A DNA stretch of 64,000 bases from Datnioides undecimradiatus (taxonomy: Eukaryota > Chordata > Actinopteri > Lobotiformes > Datnioididae). Below, in pieces: positions 54,501-64,000 of the stretch. Within the stretch, counting starts at the first letter, position 1. The number at the start of each line of letters is the position of its first letter. The notes beneath the pieces were generated by a model. That model was not told the origin of the DNA. It made no database searches and saw only the letters and a list, made by a program, of their open reading frames with translations. The translations under genes and the position numbers were made by a program. Where the stretch lies: assembly GCA_008933995.1 (NCBI GenBank), contig WARS01001868.1:496001-560000 (forward strand), written 5' to 3'.

Positions 54501-57302
54501 AACAAATGGCTGCGGTTGGTTTTGAAGGAGCACAAACAGGACAGAAGGACCACTTGGCCTCACTCAGAGGTTATCCGCAAAGGGACGTAGAGTGAATCAA
54601 AGTAGCCGAGGTGGAGCTGTGCAAACACAGCAGTTCTTGTCTGGCCTCCATTGTTGCAGAAGAGCTAAAGCATCCTGATCCAGGTTGAATGTGGGGGTAA
54701 TGATATGGTGTTGTTTTGGTCACAGAAAACAGCGTAAATTTGGTATATCAGAGAGTTGGAGCAGAGAACGTCAGAGGAAGGTTTTGGTGTTGAAAACAAC
54801 ATGTTCAGGATTGAGAGCGTGCGGAGGAGCAGAGAAGCTGGAGCAGTAGGTTCGGGTAGTGGAGCCAAAACTTTTGGGTCACACTCTGGAAAGAATGAGG
54901 AGCTCTCTCCCCGCTGATGTCAGTCTTGGAACGGCAGCCATACCACATGACATCATCCAGAGGTTTCCTTGGTATCCGCTGATAGGCTGTCCTGGGCTGA
55001 TGGTCTGAGCAGGGGGGTGGGTGGGCGGTTGGATGCTTTTGTGTGGGTGGGCTGTGATAAGTTAGGGAGAATAGGCAACAAGGCGTGATGGGCTTGAGAA
55101 GAGGAGGATTGAAATTAAGATGCATTGAAATAAAGGATTAGAGATGGAGTGAGAGGGGGGACTTAGGCAATATGATAAGAGTGGGAGGAGCAGTGCAAAG
55201 GCTTGGGAGGCCTTTTATAGGGTCTGGATGAAGCAAGATGTGGGGCTCCCATGGTGCAACCAGAGCCAGGAAAAAGTAGTAAAAACATGCAACACATGAG
55301 CTTGATGCTTGTTAAGAGCTTTAGTATTGTGATGGCATGATGAGCTTTACACATCCTGTTTCCTCATCTTTACCTCAGGACAATTCTTCGGTGTTCCTGC
55401 CATTTGTGCAGCACCCCGTTCTCAAACTTCACGTTTCACTCATCAACAGTAAAGATGTATTCACCTGTAGTGCTCCTTGATTTACAACGAAGAGGATGTG
55501 CTGTGGAGACTTTGAAATCACTTTTTATATTTACAGTTGATTTTCCAAAACCAGAATCCGCTCTAAGCCTTTTTTGGCCCAGTTTCTGGAGTAGTAGTAA
55601 AATTGATTGGGCTGATGCTGCCAGACCCTGACTGGGCATCCTGCTCAGTAGCTCTTGTGAAGCTTTTGAATTAGTGGCTCCAAAGTTCAACACTTTAAAC
55701 AAATATACTTGGTCTCTTTGATTTCAGTTGTAAAAACTTGTCAAAAAAGATGAACAGCTACACCTTGGGTGGTAAATGGAGGGGTAATTGTTTCTCTCAT
55801 GAAGCCCCATTACAGATGACTTGGAAATTTGATGCCATGCTTGGGTCTTCATAACAGGTCTGATGCAGAAATATGAATTGGGTCTGTTGGCCACAAAAAA
55901 CTAAATTGTATCTTGGTACACTATATCTGACCAGACAGCTCTAAAGCCCTGTAAGTGATCTTGTAAAAGGAGTTGCTAATTGTTGTAGGGGTGTTGAGAT
56001 TATATCAACAAAGTTAAAGCCGCAACCACAACATTGTTAGGCACTTACAGCCATGTGGTTGATTTACATAAAGCAAACAACTGGGACGACCTTTGATAGT
56101 ACAAAACTGAAGTAATTTACCAAGAATCCACCTCAAGAATCATCTTAAACTAAGTTGATTCGATTTCTAGATATACATGATAGATATACTTAAACATTTT
56201 GAACAAAAACTGATCATTATAACCTTGATTGTAGTGTTCATTGCAGGAATGTTGTCAAGCAAGCAGTTTTCCCATGAATGAAATCCAGTTCATTTCAGAC
56301 TGAGCCATTCTGTGAGCCATATGTGTGAACTGCAATCTGTCCCAGCAAACCAGATATATCCAGTTAGATACTTGTTTTAAAGTCATCACTGATTCAGATC
56401 GAGATCTTCCTGCTGTCTTTTTTAATGTGTAATAATGTAGCCATAATGGCACTTTGGAATGGCATGTTGTAGCAAGGAGTTGTAGTCAGCGATATACCCT
56501 CAAACTACTAAAAAGGACACAATATTAATATTTACCCGCCTTATACAAACGTGTGCATTGACGTTGTTGCGTGTGTCTGCATCATCTTGTGCAAGGAATA
56601 TGACATGCTTCACTGTCAAAACCCAGTACTTCTATACAGTTCAAGCTGAGGAATGGGAGGTAGACTTCAGTAGCTCCAGGGAAGATGGAGTTTCCACCAC
56701 GGATAATTAAGAGAACTTCCCTAACTCATGTCAGATGTTTGTCTTTCGCCCACTTTATTCCCTCTGTTATTCCTTTACTGTGTCAGCAAGCACTGAAGTG
56801 TGCCCTCAGCACTTTTTTTTAATGTAGATTTCAGCAAATGGCCAAGCCAAACACTCAGAATCTACGTCTGTTAGGTGAGGCGAGCCGCTCTGGTTTCCAC
56901 CACCCCAAATGAACAGGAAATGGGAATATGGCCGCCTCAGTCCTGGGAGACAGGGAATTAAAATCTTATACAGGAGTGAGTGTATTGGGGCCTGTGAAGC
57001 TGAGGGATGAAATGATGGAGGCGCCAAGATGGGATCCTTAAACAGGACAATGGCGAAGAGGTGAGGGAATGGTTAAGGTGCAGTGTGTAGCGGATAAGTG
57101 GGGTGGCAGACGGTCCTGTTGCTTTTGGCAGCTGCTCTGAGCTTTGGGATTGAGGTACAGTCTGGAGGGGAAAGTGCATGTGGGTGAAAATGTACTTGAT
57201 GTCTGGTTAAAGGTTCCATTATGTAAATTTGTTTGGTGAAGGATTCAGGCATATGTATTTACTACTGCACAATGCGTATCTAACTTGTTTGTTTCCATGT
57301 GC

Positions 57303-57336
<34 letters not shown>

Positions 57337-60300
57337 ATGCTGATTTATGGCCTCGGTGCGACGAGCTGACCTCTGCAATGTGTTGTTTGGTTTTCGTGGT
57401 CAGGTTGGAGTATGCCCAAGCGCTGGAACTGTCAGTGTGCCGGTGTGGGCTGGCAGTGGGACCTTAGGCCTGGCTCAGAGCTCAGGGGTGACTGTGTAAA
57501 TACATTGAGAGAGTAGCTCGCCTTAAAACGCAGCCTGAGCTCAGACCTCCCTGAGTCGTATCCTGCTCTGTGGGGCCCTCATACCCATTTTCCTTTGCTG
57601 ACATGTGACCAGTAAAGTAATGAGAAACTAAACTTGAGTTTTTCCTCTTTATGCTGCTCTCTTGGTGTTGTGTGAGGGATAAAAAGGTAAACAGAGTCAT
57701 TACCAGGTGTCCCTGGGGATAAGAAGAAATAATGAGCATTGGTTTGTGTTGTTTATTCCACGCTATGCTGCCCTAAGCCAAGAAAGTGCAAATTTCATGG
57801 GATGCTGAGCCCAGCCCCCTCTAAACTGATCAGCAGGGGGTCGACTGACATCACCTCAAGACCTTACTCTAATCAAAATAAGCCTTTGTTGGACTCCGTT
57901 CACCTCATGCTTGAAGCATGTGTGTGTGTATAAGATTGAGAAAGAGAGGACTAGAGCATGCATGCACACAGCTTATTTTGCTAAGTTTTAGTCGCTTACG
58001 TAGCAATAGTTTGCCCCATTCATTAGCTGTCCGCTGTGATGTGATGTTTTTTGAAACTGCACCAATATTACTTCTCATCCCATGCATCATGTAGTTTTAT
58101 TTCAGAGTAGGAACAGAATGAACTCGGTCCACCCTGCGTGATTGTGGGTCAGGTTCAGGTGGAGACAAATGTTTGGCTTCATACTCATTAGAGCACTCTC
58201 CTGCCCCCACCTGGACACAAACAGAACATCCAGCAGGGATGAATGTGTGGGGGCCAAACAGTGTGAAGTTCGAAAATCAAAGCCAGAAAATTGATGTCAT
58301 ATTTTAGTAAATCAAATGCAGAGGAAATAGATGAATCTGAAAGTTTTTATTGATCAGTCTAGATCTAGTTCTAAGTTGCAGGCCTGTAATCAGTCATGGG
58401 TTCATTTGCATGTTTTGTGTATGTGTGCATGTGTCTGCAGCAGTTTCTTTAACATGCAGTATGTGAAATGAGCACAGGCGTTGCTCGCAGTCACAAGCAA
58501 TCAATGCCTCTTCCACCAGAGCTCGACATGCGGAGAGCATTGGCCAGGAGGGGAGTCATATTTCAGCTGAGTCCAGGGAGACGCTGACAGCGGCAGCCCT
58601 GTTATTGTCTGAAAATTCTGCCTTAAGCACCACTCTGATCTGCCACATGATGCTCCAAAGTGAAAAATGTCACTGTCCCCTCTCAAATAGGAAAGATGAT
58701 TGCATGTCTTTTATGGTTCCCCCAGGGTTTTGGGTGTGATTGTATAATTCAAGTTTTTTTTTCTCTTCTCCTTTGGTGTGCTGTGTTTGGGTGTGGGATT
58801 GGTGGTACTTGTGTGGATATTAATCATTTTATATATGACAATATTTCAATCTGCTTTTGAGTCACGTATCGGCCACTTTCGATGTGACTTTTGAGGTGCA
58901 AGGAATTCGTTACAATTTCCTGTTCTTTTTTTCAGTATTTGGTTAAGCAATCAGGCTCATTGAATTCTGAATCCCTGACTCTGCACATGCAGTAGTTACA
59001 ATACAGTTTCCTGTCATCAAAATATAGAGAGGTAGCCGCCATATACAGTAATGGAGCAAATATCTCACGCTTTAATGGGCTGCTGGACTGAGTTTACCAT
59101 CTAGCGCCAGAACACTAAATGAGAAAATTTGGCATTAGCATACAGCTGGAGTACAGTATAGGAATATTTACTGCTTCCCTACATCTGTAAAACAGCAGCT
59201 TATATAACGTTTGGCACCAGAATCTGTCGAGCGACGCGTGGTGAAAAGAGCAGCTCTGGCTCAAAGAAAAGGAAATCAGAACCAGCTTTAGTGGTTGTCA
59301 CGGTGGATCAAGACTTTGACAATAGTGTTACTGTGAAGGTGTACAGGTTTCATGGGAGTGCATGTACTGTATGCTCTTTTATATCAACAGTGAAATTATT
59401 CATGTGTAGCTGGAGTACGAAAAGAAAATAAGCAAGCCTCTTATTGGGACGTAGCTTTTGAAATACAGTTTTTCCTGAATCTAATGAAACCTTATACTCC
59501 CGTCACTGGTTGTATCTTGAACGAATAAAGAAGTTTAATTTTAACGCTTAAATTCAGATTTTTTTGATTAGTATATATGATTTTTTTTAAATAACATATT
59601 ACATCCAGTTCATTTATAAGTACCACATAGCCTGTGAGAAAATATGTATGTCTTTGCTAGCTAGCTAAGTTTGTATTACAAACCTGTAGGAAGATTGATA
59701 GAAGTTTACCAGGCAGGAGGGGTCTAATGAAGAGACACTCTTAAGTTGCATCATGGGAAAAGTAGGATCCTATGTTTTTAGAGCTTCAACCATACTAAGT
59801 ACACAGTCCGCTACATCAGTGTTAACTATTTTATTCTTTCACCATTCTCCAAACTAAACCTAAGTGCAATTTTGAAGTTGCTGAACGGCCCGTCTTAGTG
59901 AAAAATGTTTGTTTCTAACTTCTTCTCGCCTTTCCATCTGCATTTGGTTTTGTGCTGTGCTCAGTCCCTGGCTTCCCTTTTTATAGTCCAGAACTTTTAA
60001 CACTGAATAAAACTTCAGACGGCTGGAACTGTTTGTGCTGAATGGTCCAGCGAGGCTGAGCACAGTACAGCTCAGCTCAAGTCCACATTCCCCATCAAGC
60101 TTCTTCTCCTTTTTTTGCCTCTCACATGCCTTTGGCTATAGAGTTAATACAATCAAATGCAGCCATCAGCTTTTCCAGCCTCAATAAGATCCTTACAGCA
60201 ACACACTTTTCTTCCCTAGGCAATCACACACCACTTTCTTCCTCTGTGTACATGTCACACATCATTAAACACATTCTGCCACAATGCTCTCAGTGCTGTT

Positions 60301-62157
60301 AGGATGTTCTCATTAGTGCTTAGGTGTATGATTAATTATCTCACCTTGGTACAATTAGGATCACACCACTTGTGGTCAGGATCTGCCCTGACGTTCCTTT
60401 GGCTGCTCTGGGCAATTGGAGAAAAAGAGTGCTGGGGAAAATAAAGGGAAAGCTGAAGAATGGCATGTGAATAGGAAAGCAGTTGCAATGCTCCAGACAG
60501 CAGGGCTGTTTTGTTGTACAGAGGGCTTATTCCTTATTGAATGTGACCTCATTTCAAACACTGAATTCCCATCATCCCCTCTCAGCGCAGCTGTGACACA
60601 CAGTCTTGCCAGGATAAGGCAGAGACAGACTGTCAAACTGATAGCAAGTCAAGGCTCCTTATGGATCCTGCCTTTAGACAAATAGTGCACTGAGGTAGCC
60701 ATTTGGAAGTTTCCTGGGAGCTCTGACTGCATAGCCGAGGGAGCTGTGTAATGGCTACTCCAGTTTTTCTGTTGTGAGGAAGTTCTGGGATTTGTATTCC
60801 TGCATCCACCATAAGCCCCACTGCTAACATAAGCCAAGGACGGAGCAGGAAACATCATCGTCTTGTGGGGTGTTTTGCAAGGCTTATTAAAGGATCTGAG
60901 ACAGGGAGTTCTGTGTGGTATGTTCGAGTGTAGCAGCGGGATTGGTGCTCCTCAGTGAACTGTCACTGGTTAGACCGCAAATGCAATCCATTTCTGTTTG
61001 TCAGAAATGAGCGCTATCCGTGGAGAATTTAAGCTGGAAAGACATGTTGAGGGATTTCAGATTTTTGGCAATTGGAAGTAATTAGAAACACTTCGTCCTC
61101 TTTGGTGGTTTGTTCCCATAGTTGTGTCGCTTCGTGATTCTCATACCCCCCGAAAATACATTTGTTTCAGTGAAGTTGACATTGTGTTTGATTGATGTGG
61201 AATGACATCACTGGTTTTGGAAGTGTGATTAGGACATGTTTGGATAGATACAATGCGGCCTGTTGGTGCCATATGCATTCCGTTTAGAAACATGTGGCAA
61301 ACACACACACATACACAAACACACACCCAGCTCCCGATCTAGCCTGGGGATCCTTCCGAGCCTTTTCCTTTTTTTCCCCACTTGTTCTCTCCGTTTTTTT
61401 TCTATCAGTCTCCTCTGTTCTGTCTCTTTTTGTTGAAATTTTCTCCTTCGTTAAATCTCTCACTTCAGCTTCTGTTGCTGCCTCCACACCCCCCCGCCCC
61501 ATTCATCTCAACTCAGTGTATGCACACACTCCTTTAGTCGAATGTCTCAGGTCAGCTATCAGTAACTGCAGGTCTGCTCATGTTCTCCATGTCACACATG
61601 TTAAGTTTATCCATTCATCTTCCCCATTCGGCTCAAAGGCAAAATCACTCATGTCACATTCAGATCTAGGGCAGAGTTTCTGATGTTTGCTGCTTAAAAT
61701 CGTGTACTGATTTAAGATGCACTTTGTGTGTGTGTATTTGCGGTTGTGAATGTGTGTTTTTGTCATCCTCTGCTGCTACATGAGGTCAGTTGTTCCATGT
61801 TCGCTTGTAGCTCTGTTCTGTTAGCTGTAAGCTTTTTTGTCTCACTCTCTGGTGCTTAACTCTGATGTGAAACGACACTCTTGGACCCAGGACAAAGTTC
61901 TTCTTCATTTAGTCACTGTTAGATTCCCCTGACTTGACCTAGTTTCAGGACTGCTTGTTCTGCATGTGCTAATGCTGCACGCAGATGTTCTCCCTCGTCT
62001 TTATTTGTTTATATTCTTCCATTTTTTTCCCCGTGCAGGTCACAGAGTGTGAGACCGGCGTCTCTGTCGCTGTTGATTGTTTGCTTGTTTATTTACATGT
62101 GTGACCTGCGTCTGTGTCCAGCAAGTCTCATGACTTCCTGTTCCTTTTGGTTTCCAG
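51554..62157 (+). other. col5a1: col5a1 intron 4 (10.6 kb)
   Basis: The intron has a GTAGGT donor and TTTCCAG acceptor. It holds a (GT)n microsatellite near 57.3 kb and a pyrimidine-rich stretch at about 61360-61500. Open frames such as 61294-61683 and 54805-55125 (minus) are low-complexity or unrecognisable and are not called. Confidence 0.9.
57309..57335. repeat. (GT)n microsatellite
   Basis: About thirteen GT units. Confidence 0.95.
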
Positions 62158-62289
62158 GGAGACATCCAGCAGCTAATGATTGTAGCAGACCATCGTGCTG
62201 CCTATGACTACTGTGAGCACTACAGCCCCGATTGTGAAGTTCCAGTGCCTGACCAGCCTCAAAACCAGGACCCCAACACTGATGAATAT
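62158..62289 (+). CDS. col5a1: col5a1 exon 5: end of the TSPN domain and hinge to the variable region
   Basis: This exon encodes residues 216-259, exactly 44 codons in phase 0. It starts [19 protein letters not shown] and continues EHYSPDC, bringing the third and fourth conserved cysteines (Cys234 and Cys241), which with Cys59 and Cys180 would form the two disulfides of the domain. [16 protein letters not shown] is the alpha-1(V) wording. The tail, [14 protein letters not shown], parallels the human PDTPQSQDPNPDEY closely, which is strong support for orthology because this linker differs in other chains. Splice sites are TTTCCAG/GGA and TAT/GTGAGT. BMP-1-type processing of this chain is known to occur downstream of this domain. 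Confidence 0.97.
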
Positions 62290-63087
62290 GTGAGTAATGA
62301 GACCTTTCCTCTCTTCATCTTCCCATCATCTAATATTTTCCTTTTAATTTAGTGCTCACAGTGCAGCTTTGTCAACTCAAAGCCCTTTACATTGCTCTTT
62401 ACTAGAAGACAGAGAACCACCAAGTGTTTTCATGGCTTGACCTTACTCAAGGAAGTTCATTTCCCTTAATCCATAATTGTCTCTAATGCTCAAATCAGAT
62501 TTCAGTTGGATCCTGTGCTGAAAGGAGCCTCTTGGCTTATTCAAGGGAGGTGAACTCTGCCAGAGGAAAGTGCTGACTGGAAAGAACAGGGTTATCAGGC
62601 TATGCAGTTAGCTAATAATGTTCAGGAATGATGCGGTGCCTGCCTAAGCCTGCATCCCTGCACCGTGCTGTGCACCGTGAATACCAACAGAGTGTGTGCA
62701 TGCTAAATAAAGGTGTGTCAGTGAAGTGTTAAAAGATGGACAGAACCTCTTCCCATTGACCTTTTCCTGGCCCTGGGTGCTGTCAGTATGCCTGCAAAGT
62801 AAACCATAATAGTAAACTTGACCCTGGTCTTTTTCTTAAGATTTCATTTAAGAAAACAGTCGAAGAGTAATTTGTCATTCAATCGTAACAAGTTGCAACA
62901 GGGAGGTACAGTGTGAGGTTTCCTGTGTGCTTCTGATCGATGGACAGTCTGCCACACATATATCAGCCAGACCCAGCAACAACACAGCAGTGGATCATAG
63001 TTAAAATCATGTTTTTAAAAATTGATAGCTTTTCCTTCTCTCTCAGTTACACTCTCTCAGTGTCAGTGTGATGTGTCTCCCCTTTAG
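62290..63087 (+). other. col5a1: col5a1 intron 5 (798 bp)
   Basis: The intron has a GTGAGT donor and CCCTTTAG acceptor. No alternative exon is evident within it. Confidence 0.9.
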
Positions 63088-63195
63088 AACACAGAGGAGG
63101 ACAGCTATTATTATGAATACCCTTACTATGAGGATGTGGATGGCAAGCCTTATCAGCCAACAACAGACACTGAGACAACCACAAAAGAAGTCAAG
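63088..63195 (+). CDS. col5a1: col5a1 exon 6: acidic tyrosine-rich start of the variable region
   Basis: This exon encodes residues 260-295, 36 codons in phase 0. The core SYYYEYPYYED is close to the TYYYEYPYYED of the human alpha-1(V) variable region, which anchors the alignment. It contains seven tyrosines, mostly beside Glu or Asp, the context in which tyrosine sulfation occurs; sulfation of this region is established for mammalian alpha-1(V), and here it is inferred. The end is Thr-rich (TTDTETTTKEVK). Splice sites are TTTAG/AAC and AAG/GTAATC. The exon is shorter than the corresponding human stretch, which continues with a long Pro/Glu-rich segment that is absent here. Confidence 0.93.
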
Positions 63196-63289
63196 GTAAT
63201 CTGCCACAGTTTAAATTTAATCTATCAGTTTAAATTTAATCATATTATTTTAAATGCTAACCACCACCAACATTCTCCGTGTCATACAG
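63196..63289 (+). other. col5a1: col5a1 intron 6 (94 bp)
   Basis: A very short, AT-rich intron with a small tandem duplication of CAGTTTAAATTTAAT (63213-63244). The donor is GTAATC and the acceptor CATACAG. Its length is not a multiple of three: if retained, the frame shifts and stops at 63325-63327. Confidence 0.88.
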
Positions 63290-63697
63290 GTGACAGATGG
63301 AGACAGAGTGGTGACCACAGTGGATGAGATCTTGGGGGCTGGTTCTGCTGGCAAAGTGGTGACCTCCATCTCCACCGGCTCCTCCTCTGGCACCAGCCAT
63401 TCTTCAGCAAGCTCCTCAGGTACTGCGACTGGTGGAGGAGACACCTACGAAGAGGAGACCAGCCCTTATGGCAGCTATGACGGCTATGGTAACTATGAGA
63501 CCTACTACGACGAGGCCACGGCATCGCCCGACGGGGACACCTCTCGACGTGTCACCATCACCAGCACCGGCATTGGCACTGGGGGTGAGCTAGATCTGGG
63601 AGCAGGAGGGAAGATTGAATTGGATGCAGGGACTGGAGGGAAGGTCATCACCAGTGGAGGAGGCACCTCAATCACCATCAGCAGCAATAAGACAACA
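63290..63697 (+). CDS. col5a1: col5a1 exon 7: unusual Gly/Ser/Thr-rich variable-region exon
   Basis: This exon encodes residues 296-431 (136 codons, phase 0). In order: VTDGDRVVTTVDEILGAGSAG; a Ser/Gly/Thr run (about 320-345); an acidic Tyr block with seven tyrosines (346-378, including DTYEEETSPYGSYDGYGNY); a dibasic SRR (380-382); then a repeated pattern GTGGELDL, GAGGKIELD, AGTGGKVITS, GGGTSITIS; and an Asn-Lys-Thr sequon at 428. No Gly-X-Y collagen triplets are present, so this precedes the helix. The Gly/Thr repeat is not one I know from human COL5A1. The acceptor ATACAG/GTG is good. The donor ACA/GTAGGT at 63698 is weak but keeps phase 0 like its neighbours; GGGG/GTGAGC at 63585 and CAG/GTACTG at 63420 are alternatives. 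Without splicing the frame stops at 63704-63706. Confidence 0.8.
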
Positions 63698-64000
63698 GTA
63701 GGTTGACATTACACACTTAGATCCTCACTTATCTGTTGTTGGTTTGACCTGTAGGTGTAATAGATGTATTGCTGAACTGTCAAAAACATCTTCTGTACTT
63801 TGTTACATCCTCTAAGCAGGGCCTACCTGCTCTTATGTGTGTGATACATAAGCAGGGGGCCCTTTGTTGTGTTATAATCCACCATGCCACATGGGGGAAG
63901 CAAAGCCAATATGGATGTATTTTTAAAAGCCACCATGAAGGAATTAATAACTTTACAGAAAAAAAGAAGGTACACGCTCAGTAAGTTACAAAAGACAGAA
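63698..64000 (+). other. col5a1: col5a1 intron 7, start only
   Basis: Begins GTAGGT if the exon 7 end is right. No following exon lies in the window, and the gene continues beyond the right edge. Confidence 0.65.

Noticed and set aside
61294..61683. 129-codon Ser/Phe-rich open frame in intron 4
   Set aside because: Lies in pyrimidine-rich sequence within an intron, has no consensus acceptor or homology, and the collagen frame does not need it.
63254..63289. Upstream extension of the exon 7 open frame to an ATG at 63254
   Set aside because: This segment is the end of intron 6; exon 7 starts after the CATACAG acceptor and stays in frame with exon 6.
27506..63697. Assignment to col11a1, col11a2 or col5a3 instead of col5a1
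   Set aside because: The MDTHIRWK start, [19 protein letters not shown] and the linker before the variable region all match alpha-1(V) better than the alpha-1(XI) or alpha-3(V) wording I know. A phylogeny of the full gene would be decisive.
1..64000. tRNA or rRNA genes
   Set aside because: No convincing B-box (GGTTCGAATCC-like) with cloverleaf context and no rRNA-like sequence was found by eye.

Overview
The window is vertebrate nuclear DNA, most likely from a teleost fish. It is AT-rich and intron-rich, and carries many simple repeats, a short Tc1/mariner-type MITE and remnants of interspersed repeats that look typical of ray-finned fish. The only protein-coding gene I can support is the 5' part of a fibrillar procollagen gene on the + strand, best identified as col5a1 (procollagen alpha-1(V)). 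I see no bacterial, viral or CRISPR features.

Layout: positions 1 to about 26,900 are intergenic or far-upstream sequence with no exon I can defend. They hold a 199-bp MITE, microsatellites, a strongly purine-skewed block, a 57-bp hairpin, copies of a common fish repeat and a distinctive block of about 1.1 kb near 23.7-24.9 kb. A CpG-rich segment with a 29-T tract (about 26,930-27,350) marks the col5a1 promoter and 5' UTR. Exon 1 (start codon 27506) encodes the signal peptide. After a 15.6-kb intron, exons 2, 3 and 4 (43183-43350, 50671-50884, 51391-51553) encode most of the TSPN/laminin-G-like N-terminal domain. After a 10.6-kb intron, exon 5 (62158-62289) closes that domain, and exons 6 and 7 (63088-63195, 63290-63697) encode the start of the variable region. 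The triple helix and C-propeptide lie beyond the right edge. All exon joins keep frame (phases 1, 1, 2, 0, 0, 0) and give 431 residues within the window.

The gene product is a secreted procollagen chain. In mammals this chain co-assembles with alpha-2(V) and type I collagen and controls fibril nucleation and diameter, with the N-terminal TSPN and variable regions projecting from the fibril surface. The most unusual element is exon 7: 136 residues that are Gly/Ser/Thr-rich, with an acidic Tyr-rich block and a repeated G-x-G-G-(K/E)-hydrophobic pattern that I cannot match to the human COL5A1 variable region as I know it.
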